Positions 51,005-61,008 are shown, numbered from the stretch's first letter. The stretch is 64,000 bases of DNA from Flavobacterium alvei (GCF_002920895.1 NZ_PQVG01000006.1:264449-328448), one strand, 5' to 3'. The notes: generated by a model not told the origin, from the sequence alone. A program made the numbers and translations.

Positions 51005-52315
51005 ATGAACACTAAAATTCTATTCCGCAGTTTACTGGTTTTCTTCTTTTGCATTGCAAAAATGGATGCGCAAGAAGTTTTAACTATCGAAAACGCCTTG
51101 AAAATAGCCTTGGAAAACAATTTTGAAATCAAAATGGCTTCCAATAATTTAACGATTGACAAAACCAATGTAGCCAAGGGAAACGCAGGAATGTTACCCA
51201 AAGTAACCGCCACCTTGGTCGATGCCAACAGCGTTCAAAATAGTTCGCAAACCCGACAAGACGGAACAGTTAATGCTCTTGATAATGCCAAAAACAACAG
51301 CTTGAATTATGGTGTTGGATTGGATTGGACGGTTTTTGACGGTTTTAAAATGTTTGCCAAATTAGACCAATTGAAAGAATTGCAAAAATTGGGAGAAGCC
51401 CAGCTAAAAAGAACTATTATTCTAAAAATCAGTGCCGTTAATGCAGTTTATTATGACTTAGTCCAACAACAACAGCAATTGGCAGCTTTAGACACCACCA
51501 TCGTTATTTCGACCCAACGCTTGACTTTGGCACAAAATCGGTTTAACATAGGAAAAGCTTCCAAATTGGAAGTCTTGAATGCCCAAGTAGATTTGAACAC
51601 AGACAAAGTGGCCCTTTTGCGTCAAAAAGAATCTTATGCCAATAGAAAAATTGCCTTGAATCAAATTTTGGCCAGAGATTCAAAAATAGATTTTAAAGTG
51701 GTTGATGAAGTTACTGTGGATGATAAATTAGTCCTTGCTGATTTAATGGCCTTGGCCGAAAAACAAAATCCACAATTAGAATCTGAAATTATCAACAAAA
51801 GGATTTCTGAATTAGATCTGAAGCAAATCAAAGGGGAACGTTATCCTACATTAAACTTGACTTCGGGTTACAACTTTGCTGAAAGCCATTCTAGTCTGGG
51901 GTTTACCTCTCAATCTTCGGCACACGGACTCAATTATGGATTGAGAGCTTCCTTAAATTTATTTGATGGTTTTGCTCAAAACCGTAACGAGAAAATTGCC
52001 AAACTTCAAATTGAAAACTCCAAAATTGCTATTGAACAACAGAGTCTTTTGTTAAATTCTGAATTGTCAACAGCATTTCAAACCTATTTGACCAATCTGG
52101 AATTGATTCAATTGGAAGAAAAAAACGAAGCTATTGCCAAACAAAATTTAAGTATTACTGTAGATAAATTTAAAATTGGAACTATAACCACCATCGAATT
52201 TAGAGCGGCACAATTGAATTACATCAATGCCAAAGTGCGCTACAGCAATGCCCAATTTCAGGCAAAATTATCTGAAATTGCCCTGAAAGAATTGGCGGGA
52301 AATATGAGTTTTTAG
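51005..52315 (+). CDS. TolC-family outer-membrane channel protein
   Basis: A 436-aa outer-membrane factor with a signal peptide (FRSLLVFFFCIAKMDAQ, cleavage near Ala-Gln). Two internally similar halves of long helices alternate with short beta segments. Typical blocks are LTIENALKIALENNFEIK at the start, RFNIGKASKLEVLNAQVDL in half one and KFKIGTITTIEFRAAQLNYI in half two. It completes the efflux tripartite complex with the two preceding genes, to which it is co-directional (60-base gap). Confidence 0.94.
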   Translation: MNTKILFRSLLVFFFCIAKMDAQEVLTIENALKIALENNFEIKMASNNLTIDKTNVAKGNAGMLPKVTATLVDANSVQNSSQTRQDGTVNALDNAKNNSLNYGVGLDWTVFDGFKMFAKLDQLKELQKLGEAQLKRTIILKISAVNAVYYDLVQQQQQLAALDTTIVISTQRLTLAQNRFNIGKASKLEVLNAQVDLNTDKVALLRQKESYANRKIALNQILARDSKIDFKVVDEVTVDDKLVLADLMALAEKQNPQLESEIINKRISELDLKQIKGERYPTLNLTSGYNFAESHSSLGFTSQSSAHGLNYGLRASLNLFDGFAQNRNEKIAKLQIENSKIAIEQQSLLLNSELSTAFQTYLTNLELIQLEEKNEAIAKQNLSITVDKFKIGTITTIEFRAAQLNYINAKVRYSNAQFQAKLSEIALKELAGNMSF

Positions 52316-52341
52316 TTTATTTTTGTCCAAAAAAAATCTAA

Positions 52342-53205
52342 ATGATAGCATATAATCCGAAAATATGGCGTTCTTACATCTTTAGCTTTCGCAAATCAGA
52401 TTCTTTTAGAACCTTATTACCTTTTATACTTTTAATTGCTATTTATTCTGGCGGTATAGCTTATTTAGAAGTAGAATATCTTCAATTAGATGATACGAGT
52501 CACTTTAAAAACCTTTCTTTGATTCACACAACATTAGGTTTTGTAATCTCTTTGCTATTAGCCTATCGAATCAACTCAGCCTATGATCGTTGGTGGGAAG
52601 GAAGAAAATTATGGGGTGCTTTGGTTAACAACAGCCGCAATTTGGCCATAAAACTTTCAGTGATATTAAAAGAAGAAAAGGATTTGGCTTACTTCCGTAA
52701 ATTAATTCCAAGCTATGCTTCTATGTTAGACAAACATTTGAAAGATGAAGAAACAAGTATGCTTTTATTTGATGATGTAGATTTAGCAATAAATCATCAC
52801 AAACATAGACCCAATCAAATCGCAAAAATGTTGTTTCAAAAAATCCATACACTATATGAAGCCAAAAAAATATCAGGCGATGAACTAATAATTTTGAATG
52901 CAGAAATTCAATCTTTCACCGATATTTGCGGAGCTTGTGAACGTATTAAAAACACACCTATCCCCTATTCTTACAGTACTTTTATCAAAAAATTTATTTT
53001 CCTTTTTATACTAACACTTCCCTATTCTTATGTATTTTCTTTGGGGTATTATGTAATTGCGGTGGTGCCCTTTATTTTTTATGTATTGGCCAGTATTGAA
53101 TTAATTTCAGAGGAAATAGAAGAGCCTTTTGGTACTGACGCAAATGATTTACCAATCAAAAAAATTGCCGAAAACATCAAAAAACACGTTGAGGAATTGC
53201 TTTAA
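52342..53205 (+). CDS. Bestrophin-family channel protein
   Basis: A 287-aa membrane protein with four hydrophobic helices. The bestrophin/YneE motif YDRWWEGRKLWGALVNNSRNLA begins in the segment after the second helix (about residue 81), and ERIKNTPIPYSYSTFIKKFI near the third is also characteristic. The C-terminus ends in helical IEEPFGTDANDLPIKKIA, as in the family. Bacterial bestrophins are pentameric cation or anion channels. It is 27 bases after the TolC gene, co-directional, possibly in the same transcript. No functional tie to efflux is known. Confidence 0.9.
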   Translation: MIAYNPKIWRSYIFSFRKSDSFRTLLPFILLIAIYSGGIAYLEVEYLQLDDTSHFKNLSLIHTTLGFVISLLLAYRINSAYDRWWEGRKLWGALVNNSRNLAIKLSVILKEEKDLAYFRKLIPSYASMLDKHLKDEETSMLLFDDVDLAINHHKHRPNQIAKMLFQKIHTLYEAKKISGDELIILNAEIQSFTDICGACERIKNTPIPYSYSTFIKKFIFLFILTLPYSYVFSLGYYVIAVVPFIFYVLASIELISEEIEEPFGTDANDLPIKKIAENIKKHVEELL

Positions 53206-53281
53206 TTTTTTTTATAAAGTTTTGTTGTTTCAATAGTTATTTTCATTAAATTTCAAATTCTGTTTTTTAATAAAATAAATT

Positions 53282-54205
53282 ATGAAGTTAAACCGGGCTT
53301 TAATAAATCCACCCAATTTGTCTAACGAAAAATCGTTAAAAACCTTAGTGGAAAACAGGACCGTTTACTCTTTAAATCATTGTGAACTTAATCTTTTTGA
53401 GACCTACGAATCTTCTGCATTGGTTCCTTTAAAATTCAATGATTTGGTGGTAACCAGCATGCTGAGAGGCAAAAAAGTAATGCATCTTTTTGATGATCCG
53501 GCTTTTGAGTATTTACCAGGGGAAACAGTTGTCGTTCCTTCAAAGGTAGAAATGAAAATCGATTTTCCGGAAGCCGCTCTCCATAATCCCACGCAATGTT
53601 TGGCTTTGGCCATTGACCAAACAAAAATTACCGAAACCTTACAGTTTCTTAACGAACGCTATCCAAAAGAAGGTAACGACCAGTTTTGGCATTTGAATTA
53701 CCAAAATTATTTCTTCTTTAATAATGTGGAATTGGCAACGACCATCAATAAATTAATAAAAGAATGCTTAAGTACTTCGATTACAAAAGATGTTCTTGCT
53801 GATTTGACTTTACAGGAATTATTGATTCGAATTATACAAACACAAACCGCAAAAGCCATTGATGACGGATTGTTTACAGATCCGAAAAACCCAATTACAC
53901 CAGTGATTGAATTTATTCGATTGAATTTGAGAGAAAACATCAATATGAAGCATTTAAGCGAAAAAGCAAGTATGAGTTCTGCCTCTTTCTACCGACTTTT
54001 CAAAAGAGAATTAGGAATGAGTCCTATAGAATTTATAATAGGCGAAAAAATTAGATGCGCCAAACAACTACTCAAAAATCCTACGATACAAATCAACGAA
54101 GTGTGCTATTTATCTGGATTTGAAGATTCCAATTACTTCATTCGATTGTTCAAAAAATACGAAGGAATTACGCCAAAACAATATCAATTATTATATGTAA
54201 GTTAG
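53282..54205 (+). CDS. AraC-family transcriptional regulator
   Basis: A 307-aa protein with an N-terminal AraC_N-type sensing domain (about 20-190, with YLPGETVVVPSKVEMKID) and a C-terminal AraC/XylS DNA-binding pair of helix-turn-helices from about 205: SEKASMSSASFYRLFKRELG then FEDSNYFIRLFKKYEGITPKQ. It is convergent with and almost touches the DUF779 gene (one base between stops), opposite the aldehyde dehydrogenase operon, which it probably regulates (positional inference). The inducer is unknown, probably an aldehyde or alcohol. Confidence 0.9.
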   Translation: MKLNRALINPPNLSNEKSLKTLVENRTVYSLNHCELNLFETYESSALVPLKFNDLVVTSMLRGKKVMHLFDDPAFEYLPGETVVVPSKVEMKIDFPEAALHNPTQCLALAIDQTKITETLQFLNERYPKEGNDQFWHLNYQNYFFFNNVELATTINKLIKECLSTSITKDVLADLTLQELLIRIIQTQTAKAIDDGLFTDPKNPITPVIEFIRLNLRENINMKHLSEKASMSSASFYRLFKRELGMSPIEFIIGEKIRCAKQLLKNPTIQINEVCYLSGFEDSNYFIRLFKKYEGITPKQYQLLYVS

Positions 54206-54206
54206 G

Positions 54207-54581
54207 CTATTCGATAAATATAAGAGGCTCAAGCGATTGCTCCTCTTCTGGCGTGAAAATTCGATATTCAATTCGGAATGTTTTTTTTAAAGGAGTTTCC
54301 AAAGAAAATCCTCCTACTCCAAAAGCATCAATCACATCCAAAGTAAAATGGGCGTGTTTCCAATATTCGAATAAATCCTTGTCAACCCAAAATTCAGTGT
54401 TTTCTATTGTACCAATGCATACATCGCCCATTCTTTGATAAAATCCTCCTTTTTCGAAACATTGTGGCTGCGTTCCTTCGCAACATCCTCCAGCTTGGTA
54501 AAACATCAAATCACCGTGCTTTTCTTGTAAAATTTTGATTAATTCTACTGCTTTTTCTGTGGCATCAATTCTTTTTATCAT
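54207..54581 (-). CDS. DUF779 protein linked to aldehyde dehydrogenase
   Basis: A 124-aa soluble protein with three or more Cys in MFYQAGGCCEGTQPQCF. ISHP-like features are absent, but FYQRMGDVCIGTIENTEFWV and HAHFTLDVIDAFGVGGFSLE mark it as DUF779. This family is regularly encoded next to aldehyde dehydrogenases, and its biochemical role is unknown. The Cys block may bind a metal (inference). It follows the aldehyde dehydrogenase on the same strand, with a hairpin in between. Confidence 0.88.
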   Translation of the reverse strand: MIKRIDATEKAVELIKILQEKHGDLMFYQAGGCCEGTQPQCFEKGGFYQRMGDVCIGTIENTEFWVDKDLFEYWKHAHFTLDVIDAFGVGGFSLETPLKKTFRIEYRIFTPEEEQSLEPLIFIE

Positions 54582-54599
54582 CTTTTTTAATTTAAAATA

Positions 54600-54631
54600 A
54601 AACCCGACAAATAATACAATCTGCCGGGCTT
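54600..54631 (-). terminator. Hairpin between aldehyde dehydrogenase and DUF779 genes
   Basis: On the minus strand AAGCCCGGCAGAT and ATTTGTCGGGTTT pair over 13 positions (three G-U) around a 6-base loop, followed by TTATTTT. It may terminate part of the dehydrogenase transcripts, lowering DUF779 expression relative to the enzyme. Confidence 0.7.
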
Positions 54632-54657
54632 AGAATTAGCTAAAACTATAAAATCTA

Positions 54658-56163
54658 TTAAAAGAAACCTAATTTCTTTTTATCGTAGGAAATCAACATA
54701 TTTTTTGTTTGACGATAATGCCCCAACATCATTTTGTGATTTTCACGACCAATCCCTGATTGTTTGTACCCTCCAAAAGGTGCGCCAGCCGGATAAGAAT
54801 GGTATTGGTTAACCCAAACACGTCCAGCCTGAATCGCTCTTGGAACCTGGTAAATTTCGTGCGCATCACGGGTCCAAACTCCAGCTCCCAAACCATACAT
54901 CGTATCATTTGCAATAGCGATAGCTTCTTCAGTAGTTTTGAAAGTTGTCACAGCCAAAACAGGTCCAAAGATTTCTTCCTGAAAAATACGCATTTTATTA
55001 TTCCCTTTGAAAAGTGTCGGTTTGATATAATAACCTCCTGAAATATCACCTTCCATATGATTTTCAGCACCTCCAATTAAAATTTCGGCACCTTCTTCTT
55101 TTCCTAATTTGATGTAGGAAAGAATTTTTTCTTTTTGAACCAATGAAGTTTGCGCCCCCATCATAGTCGTTCTATCTAATGGATTCCCCAATTTGATTGC
55201 CGCAGTTCTTTCGATTACTCGGGCAATAAATTTTTCATATATGTCTTCGTGAATCAATAATCTGGAAGGGCAAGTACAAATTTCCCCTTGATTTAAAGCA
55301 AACAATACAGCACCTTCAACGGCTTTGTCAAAGAAATCATCATCGGCATCAGCCACTGATTTCAAGAAAATATTTGGAGATTTTCCACCCAATTCCAATG
55401 TCACGGGAATAATATTTTCGGTAGCATATTGCATCACCAAACGACCCGTTGGTGTCGAACCTGTGAAGGCAGCTTTTGATACTTTTTTATTGGTAACCAA
55501 AGTCCTTCCAAGTTCGGCACCAAAACCATTGACAATATTTACCACTCCAGGAGGAAGAATGTCGCCAATTAATTCCATTAATACCAAAATAGAAATTGGA
55601 GTGCTTTCGGCTGGTTTTAAAACTACGGTATTTCCTGCAGCCAATGCTGGAGCAAGTTTCCAAACAGCCATTAAAATTGGAAAATTCCAAGGAATAATTT
55701 GTGCAATTACTCCCAATGGTTCACTCAAGGCAATCGAAACGGTTTGTGAATCCAGTTCAGCTATAGAACTCTCCTCAGCACGAATTACACTAGCAAAATA
55801 GCGAAAATGATCAATTGCCAAAGGAATATCGGCGGCTAAAGTTTCCCGAATTGCTTTTCCATTATCAACAGTTTCAACTGTGGCAATGTATTCGAGATTA
55901 TCTTCAATGACTTGGGCAATTTTGTTCAATAATATACTACGCTCCGTAACCGAGGTTTTTCCCCAAGTATGAAAAGCTTCATAGGCAGTGTCAACAGCTA
56001 AATCAATATCGACTTTAGTAGAATGAGCTGCCCTTGTAAATACTTTTCCATCTATTGGAGAAACTACATCAAAATATTGACCACCAATGGGCGCAACAAA
56101 TTTTCCTCCAATATAATTATCATACGTTGCCTTAAATTCAGGTCTTTTTACTAACTGGTTCAT
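54658..56163 (-). CDS. NAD(P)-dependent aldehyde dehydrogenase (ExaC/AldB type)
   Basis: A 501-aa aldehyde dehydrogenase from ATG 56163 ([20 protein letters not shown]). The upstream extension to 56232 is out of family length and lies beyond the -7 box. NAD-binding [20 protein letters not shown], the catalytic Glu in [13 protein letters not shown], the nucleophile Cys296 in [11 protein letters not shown], and the C-terminal [14 protein letters not shown] are all present. It oxidises an aldehyde to a carboxylic acid. DUF779 and AraC neighbours favour acetaldehyde or a similar short aldehyde, as in acoD/exaC loci, but this is inference. Confidence 0.93.
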   Translation of the reverse strand: MNQLVKRPEFKATYDNYIGGKFVAPIGGQYFDVVSPIDGKVFTRAAHSTKVDIDLAVDTAYEAFHTWGKTSVTERSILLNKIAQVIEDNLEYIATVETVDNGKAIRETLAADIPLAIDHFRYFASVIRAEESSIAELDSQTVSIALSEPLGVIAQIIPWNFPILMAVWKLAPALAAGNTVVLKPAESTPISILVLMELIGDILPPGVVNIVNGFGAELGRTLVTNKKVSKAAFTGSTPTGRLVMQYATENIIPVTLELGGKSPNIFLKSVADADDDFFDKAVEGAVLFALNQGEICTCPSRLLIHEDIYEKFIARVIERTAAIKLGNPLDRTTMMGAQTSLVQKEKILSYIKLGKEEGAEILIGGAENHMEGDISGGYYIKPTLFKGNNKMRIFQEEIFGPVLAVTTFKTTEEAIAIANDTMYGLGAGVWTRDAHEIYQVPRAIQAGRVWVNQYHSYPAGAPFGGYKQSGIGRENHKMMLGHYRQTKNMLISYDKKKLGFF

Positions 56164-56186
56164 AACTTTATCTGTTTTAATTTTTT

Positions 56187-56194
56187 CAAAAATA
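56187..56194 (-). promoter_or_regulatory. Predicted -7 element of the aldehyde dehydrogenase gene
   Basis: The minus strand reads TATTTTTG, an exact TAnnTTTG, 23 bases upstream of ATG 56163 and downstream of the longer alternative start, so it supports the shorter gene. Confidence 0.6.
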
Positions 56195-56398
56195 GTTTCA
56201 TATTTAGCACCAGAATAGCACAATTCATTCAAATAATAGCATAAAATTTTACTATGTGTTTTTTTTATGTTATTTTATTAATAATTTAATAAATATTTAA
56301 GTTTATGATTACATAATTGCTATTTAAGATAGAATTAAATAGGCGAATTCAATTATAAAAAACAAAAAAAATTGTTTCTTACTCCAATCTGCAATCCT

Positions 56399-56406
56399 TA
56401 TATTTG
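56399..56406 (+). promoter_or_regulatory. Predicted -7 element of pheT
   Basis: TATATTTG is an exact TAnnTTTG, 21 bases upstream of the pheT ATG. A TTG at 56372-56374 has a longer-than-usual spacer of 24 bases. Confidence 0.6.
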
Positions 56407-56427
56407 CACTCTCATTAAAATTCTCAA

Positions 56428-58848
56428 ATGAAAATATCATACAACTGGTTAAAACAATTCATAAAAATAGACTGGAAATCTGAAGAAACTGCGGCATTAT
56501 TGACCGATTTAGGTCTTGAGGTAGAAGTAGTCGAAAAATATCAGTCCGTAAAAGGAGGTTTAGAAGGTATTGTCGTAGGTCATGTTCTTACTTGTGTTCC
56601 GCATCCAGACGCCGATCGTTTGAAAGTAACCACCGTTGATTTAGGAAATGGCATTCCAGTTCAAATTGTTTGTGGCGCATCAAATGTTGCTGCGGGTCAA
56701 AAAGTACCTGTGGCCACCATTGGAACTACTTTATATGACAAAGAAGGCGTTGCCTTTCAAATCAAAAAAGGAAAAATTAGAGGTCAAGAAAGTCACGGAA
56801 TGATTTGCGCCGAAGATGAATTAGGTCTAGGCGAAAGTCACGAAGGCATTATGATTCTTGACAACGCTATCAAAGCGGGAACTACAGCTGCTAGCGTTTT
56901 CAAAATAGAAAATGATGAAGTTTTCGAAATTGGATTGACTCCCAATCGTGCCGATGCGATGAGCCATTTTGGAACAGCTAGAGATTTAAGAGCTGGTTTA
57001 TTGCAATCTGGAGTCAAAGTAGAATTAATTTCTCCATCAGTAAGTAATTTTAGAATTGACAAAAGAATTCTTAAAATTGATGTTAGTGTCGAAAAACCAC
57101 TTTTAGCACCAAGATATTGTGGTGTAACTATTTCTGGAATAACCGTAAAACCATCACCCGCTTGGTTACAAAACCGCTTGAAATCTATTGGATTAAATCC
57201 AAAAAATAATATTGTAGATGTTACTAATTATGTTTTACACGAATTAGGACAACCACTTCACGCTTTTGATGCATCCAAAATTCACGGCAAAGTAATTGTA
57301 AAAACACTTCCTTCAGGAACCAAATTTACAACCTTAGACGATGTAGAAAGAAGTTTGCACGAAGAAGATTTAATGATTTGTGATGAAAAAGGGCCTTTAT
57401 GTATTGCTGGTGTTTTTGGAGGAAAAGATTCGGGAGTTTCAGATATGACCACTTCTATTTTCTTAGAAAGTGCCTATTTTAATCCTGTAAGCATAAGAAA
57501 AAGTGCCAAAAGACATCAATTAAATACCGATGCTTCTTTCCGTTTTGAAAGAGGAATTGATCCAACCATCACGGAATATGCCTTGAAACGCGCCGCCTTG
57601 TTGATTCAAGAAGTAGCTGGTGGTGAAATCACTTCGGATATTGTTGATATTTATCCAAAGAAAATTGCTGATTTTCCGGTGGTTTTAAATTTCAATAATG
57701 TTAAGAAAATTATTGGTCAAGAATTATCTAAAGAAATCATTAAAAACATCTTGGCTTCGCTGGAAATCAAGGTAAACAGTGTTTCGGATGCTGGTTTAGG
57801 ACTAACAATTCCAGCATATCGTGTGGATGTACAAAGAGAAATCGACGTTATCGAGGAAATTCTTCGTGTGTATGGTTACAACAATATCAAGTTTTCGGAT
57901 AAATTGAATGCAACAGTTTCTAATGCGCCAAGAACCGAAGATTATAAAGTGCAAAACGTTGTTGCTTCTCAACTGAATTCACAAGGTTTTCACGAAATGA
58001 TGGCCAATTCATTAACGACTTCTTCCTACGTTCAATTGACTGAAATGCTCAAAGAAGAACATAATGTATTGATGTTAAATCCATTGAGTAATGATTTGGG
58101 AGCTATGCGTCAGTCTTTGTTGTTTTCAGGATTGGAAGCCATCTCTTATAATATCAATCGCAGAAATTCTGATTTGAAATTCTTTGAATTTGGAAAAACC
58201 TACCATAAATTTCCAGCAGGGTATGAAGAACAGAAACACTTAACAATGTTCATCACTGGAAACCGAAATCAAGAAAACTGGACTAATGCCCAAAAACCTA
58301 CTGATTTCTTCCTGTTCAAAGGGTATGTAAATGCTGTTTTAGAACGATTGGGAATCAAAAAAACACAAAGCGTTCCTGTTACATCCGATGTTTTCTCTGA
58401 AGGAATTGCTATCGGTTTAGGCAATGACATTTTGGTAGAATATGGTGTGGTAAAAAAATCAATATTAAAACATTTCGACATCAAACAAGAAGTTTTGTTT
58501 GCTGATTTCAATTGGGCATTGATTTTGAAACTGCTTTCCAATAGAATCAAATTTGTCGAAATTCCAAAATATCCAGAAGTTCGAAGAGATTTGTCTTTGT
58601 TATTAGATGAGAACGTTTCTTTTGATGCTGTTTACAATCTTGCTAGACAAACAGAGAAATCATTGTTGAAAGACATCAGTTTGTTTGACGTGTATCAAGG
58701 CAAAAATCTTCCAGAAGGTAAGAAATCCTATGCGGTAAGCTTCACGATTCAAGATAATACTAAAACCTTGACCGATGTACAAATTGACAAAATTATGGGC
58801 AAGTTGCAAAAAAACCTAGAAACTGAGTTGGGTGCTAGTTTAAGGTAA
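56428..58848 (+). CDS. pheT: Phenylalanine-tRNA ligase, beta subunit
   Basis: An 806-aa beta subunit of the (alpha-beta)2 PheRS. An N-terminal EMAP/OB tRNA-binding domain (about 40-150, with PHPDADRLKVTTVDLGN and KIRGQESHGMICAEDELGLG) is followed by the B3/4 editing domain (about 215-390, NIVDVTNYVLHELGQPLHAF) and B5. The catalytic-like core region (FFEFGKTYH) and C-terminal FDX-ACB anticodon-binding domain (about 710-806, PKYPEVRRDLSLLLDENV) follow. It is full length with its own promoter and terminator. The alpha subunit pheS is not adjacent. Confidence 0.97.
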   Translation: MKISYNWLKQFIKIDWKSEETAALLTDLGLEVEVVEKYQSVKGGLEGIVVGHVLTCVPHPDADRLKVTTVDLGNGIPVQIVCGASNVAAGQKVPVATIGTTLYDKEGVAFQIKKGKIRGQESHGMICAEDELGLGESHEGIMILDNAIKAGTTAASVFKIENDEVFEIGLTPNRADAMSHFGTARDLRAGLLQSGVKVELISPSVSNFRIDKRILKIDVSVEKPLLAPRYCGVTISGITVKPSPAWLQNRLKSIGLNPKNNIVDVTNYVLHELGQPLHAFDASKIHGKVIVKTLPSGTKFTTLDDVERSLHEEDLMICDEKGPLCIAGVFGGKDSGVSDMTTSIFLESAYFNPVSIRKSAKRHQLNTDASFRFERGIDPTITEYALKRAALLIQEVAGGEITSDIVDIYPKKIADFPVVLNFNNVKKIIGQELSKEIIKNILASLEIKVNSVSDAGLGLTIPAYRVDVQREIDVIEEILRVYGYNNIKFSDKLNATVSNAPRTEDYKVQNVVASQLNSQGFHEMMANSLTTSSYVQLTEMLKEEHNVLMLNPLSNDLGAMRQSLLFSGLEAISYNINRRNSDLKFFEFGKTYHKFPAGYEEQKHLTMFITGNRNQENWTNAQKPTDFFLFKGYVNAVLERLGIKKTQSVPVTSDVFSEGIAIGLGNDILVEYGVVKKSILKHFDIKQEVLFADFNWALILKLLSNRIKFVEIPKYPEVRRDLSLLLDENVSFDAVYNLARQTEKSLLKDISLFDVYQGKNLPEGKKSYAVSFTIQDNTKTLTDVQIDKIMGKLQKNLETELGASLR

Positions 58849-58903
58849 TTTATTAACCCTATAAACCAATGAAGGTCATTTAAGTTTGCCTCTAATTATA
58901 GCG

Positions 58904-58941
58904 AAATGCCAATCCTGAAATTTAGGATTGGCATTTTTATT
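58904..58941 (+). terminator. Rho-independent terminator after pheT
   Basis: AAATGCCAATCCT (58904-58916), loop GAAATTT, AGGATTGGCATTT (58924-58936), then TTATTTT. A 13-bp perfect stem 55 bases past the pheT stop. Confidence 0.95.
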
Positions 58942-58964
58942 TTAGGAATATTATTGATCTAGCT

Positions 58965-59873
58965 TTAAAAAAATCTAGGAGTGATCATTTTTTCGACATT
59001 TTTGAAAATTTCATAGCGCAAGAAAATTTCATGAGAACCAGCATTATAATGTTGAAGTTGAGTGGTTTCGTGATCGTAGCCATAGCCAATATAGATTCCA
59101 TCAGAAACCTGAAATCCAGCCATAGCACTTACTGATGCACTCCACCTATAAGCAACACCAAGTACAAATTTATTACTAAACATAAAATTTCCTGATAAAT
59201 CAACTTGAAGCGGCGCTCCCTCGACAATTTTTGTCAATACTGTAGGTTTGAATTTAACAGTATTTGAAAAATTAAATACATATCCTGCAATTAAATAGTA
59301 ATTAATTTTTTCTTTGAAAATGGCTACCTCATTATCATTATAACGATTTGTTTCGATAAAATTTGGAATAGAAAATCCAATGTATGCTCTATCCGAATGT
59401 AAATAAAGACCAGCACCAATGTTAGGAGAAAAGTTGCTATAGTTTTGAAGTGATGGATCTGAATACTGCACAGGATCCAATTTGGCAATGTCTAAATTAA
59501 ACAAATTTGCCGTAGCCTTGACACCAAAAGAGAGTTTAAAAAACGTAGAAGTTTTGATGCTGTATGACAAATCTGCCGAGATGGTATTCTCCTGAACAGG
59601 ACCTATTTTATCATTTATTATAGAAACACCCAAACCAAGATTACTTGCGTTTAAGGGGGTATTGATAGATGCAGTATTAGTGACCGGCGCTCCATCTATT
59701 CCTACCCATTGTGTGCGATGCAAGGCAAATATACTCATGGCTCCTCTTGACCCTGCATAAGCTGGATTGATATTTATAGTATTATACATATATTGTGTAA
59801 ACTGAGCGTCTTGCTGAGCATAATTTGTAAACACTACAAACATCAAAACGAGTGTTAGTATTTTCTTTTTCAT
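58965..59873 (-). CDS. PorP/SprF-family outer-membrane protein
   Basis: A 302-aa protein from ATG 59873 (MKKKILTLVLMFVVFTNYAQ, signal peptide). PorP/SprF signatures are QDAQFTQYMYNTININPAYA at the mature start, FALHRTQWVGIDGAP, and SLGVS-type barrel strands ending GYGYDHETTQL and HEIFLRYEIF. The family forms outer-membrane beta barrels tied to type IX secretion. Each PorP/SprF copy is often adjacent to the surface protein it serves, here the type B cargo 59 bases upstream. That it anchors this cargo is inference. Confidence 0.92.
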   Translation of the reverse strand: MKKKILTLVLMFVVFTNYAQQDAQFTQYMYNTININPAYAGSRGAMSIFALHRTQWVGIDGAPVTNTASINTPLNASNLGLGVSIINDKIGPVQENTISADLSYSIKTSTFFKLSFGVKATANLFNLDIAKLDPVQYSDPSLQNYSNFSPNIGAGLYLHSDRAYIGFSIPNFIETNRYNDNEVAIFKEKINYYLIAGYVFNFSNTVKFKPTVLTKIVEGAPLQVDLSGNFMFSNKFVLGVAYRWSASVSAMAGFQVSDGIYIGYGYDHETTQLQHYNAGSHEIFLRYEIFKNVEKMITPRFF

Positions 59874-59891
59874 TTTTATCATTATTATAAT

Positions 59892-59916
59892 ACCCTGAAA
59901 CTAGTTATTTCTGGGT
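59892..59916 (-). repeat. Weak hairpin between T9SS cargo and PorP/SprF genes
   Basis: ACCCTGAAA (59892-59900) and TTTCTGGGT (59908-59916) pair at eight of nine positions around a 7-base loop. There is no U-tract, so termination is doubtful. It may affect the ratio of the two products. Confidence 0.45.
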
Positions 59917-59931
59917 GTAGTAGCTATTAAA

Positions 59932-61008
59932 TTAATTTACTAAATACAAGAACCCTTCTTCCCTTTTAGTTTGGATTTTATTTTTACTAGTATAAAAATT
60001 ATAATTCAAAATGTAAAAATAAGTTCCAGTTGGTAAACCAGCCCCTTGTTTTATTACGTTTTTACCCCGTGCAATTCCATTAAAATTATTTTTTTCGTTA
60101 TTATAATTTTTGGTCGAAAAAACTAATAAACCTTGACGATCAAATATTTCAACCGAATTCTCAGGATAACATGTTACTTCATCGATATTGTCAATAACAA
60201 AAGTTGAATTCATTGCGTCTCCGTTTGGTGAGAAAGCATTGTGAACTAATACGGTACCACAACCTAACACAAAACTCTGATCGAGTTTTACAGTAACAAT
60301 ATAGTTGGTTAAACAGGTGTCAGTAAGAACAGTGTAGTGAAAAATATACTCGCCAGCCGCCTTGTTCATTGGGTCTAAATAACTTCCGTTAAGGAAACCT
60401 GTATTGTTTATATCTAACCACAGTCCGTTTGAAGGTGTGCCTTGAGGAAGAAAACTATTTAAATCTACCGGCGAGGCATTCACTGTATTGATGACTTCAG
60501 GAACTGTTATGGCTATTATTGTTGGGTTTATGGCAATATTAGTACCATTATCAGTACTAATAATAGCAGGTGAACTACTCGTTACTCTTATTCTGTAGCC
60601 TGTTCCCGCCAAAGTAGTAGCAGGAATGGTAACCTGAATTGCACCAGTTGAAGTAGCAGATAAGGTTCCAATATTTACTGGATTATCAAAACTTCCTGCG
60701 GCGTTGCTCAACTGTGCTGTAAAGATATTGCCCGCGTTCATAGCAGTAGCGGTAAAAGGTAAATTGAACGTACCGCCAAGACAAACATCTGCGCTAACGA
60801 TACCCGTACTGATGGTACCTTTCACAATCGCAGCTTTAGCCGTTCCCAGATTATGCCTCTTTGTGCCAACGGTAAACGCAATTTTTTTTCCTCCAGCCTG
60901 CAAAGTCCCTCCCGCATTCGAGATGAGCTTTCGGCCGATGCTTTGGGCATTTACAGTACTGACTAATGCCAGTAGTATAAAGAGGAAGAAAGTTATTTTT
61001 TGTTTCAT
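59932..61008 (-). CDS. Secreted type B T9SS cargo protein (CHU_C sorting domain)
   Basis: A 358-aa protein with a signal peptide (FFLFILLALVSTVNAQS). The middle (about 60-250) is two Ig-like or gliding-type beta domains with SADVCLGGTFNLPF and GTGYRIRVTSSSPA. Residues about 270-358 are a gliding-motility C-terminal domain: FSPNGDAMNSTFVIDNID, CYPENSVEIFDRQGLLVF and LPTGTYFYILNY. This is the type B sorting signal, sending the protein across the outer membrane by T9SS. The PorP/SprF gene directly downstream is the usual partner. The function of the cargo, perhaps adhesion, is not evident. Confidence 0.9.
   Translation of the reverse strand: MKQKITFFLFILLALVSTVNAQSIGRKLISNAGGTLQAGGKKIAFTVGTKRHNLGTAKAAIVKGTISTGIVSADVCLGGTFNLPFTATAMNAGNIFTAQLSNAAGSFDNPVNIGTLSATSTGAIQVTIPATTLAGTGYRIRVTSSSPAIISTDNGTNIAINPTIIAITVPEVINTVNASPVDLNSFLPQGTPSNGLWLDINNTGFLNGSYLDPMNKAAGEYIFHYTVLTDTCLTNYIVTVKLDQSFVLGCGTVLVHNAFSPNGDAMNSTFVIDNIDEVTCYPENSVEIFDRQGLLVFSTKNYNNEKNNFNGIARGKNVIKQGAGLPTGTYFYILNYNFYTSKNKIQTKREEGFLYLVN

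Noticed and set aside
55325..55801. A 158-aa plus-strand open frame opposite the aldehyde dehydrogenase
   Set aside because: Antisense shadow; the minus-strand frame has all catalytic motifs of the enzyme.
56164..56232. Upstream start adding 23 residues to the aldehyde dehydrogenase
   Set aside because: The extra segment lies across and beyond the -7 box at 56187-56194, and the family begins at [10 protein letters not shown].
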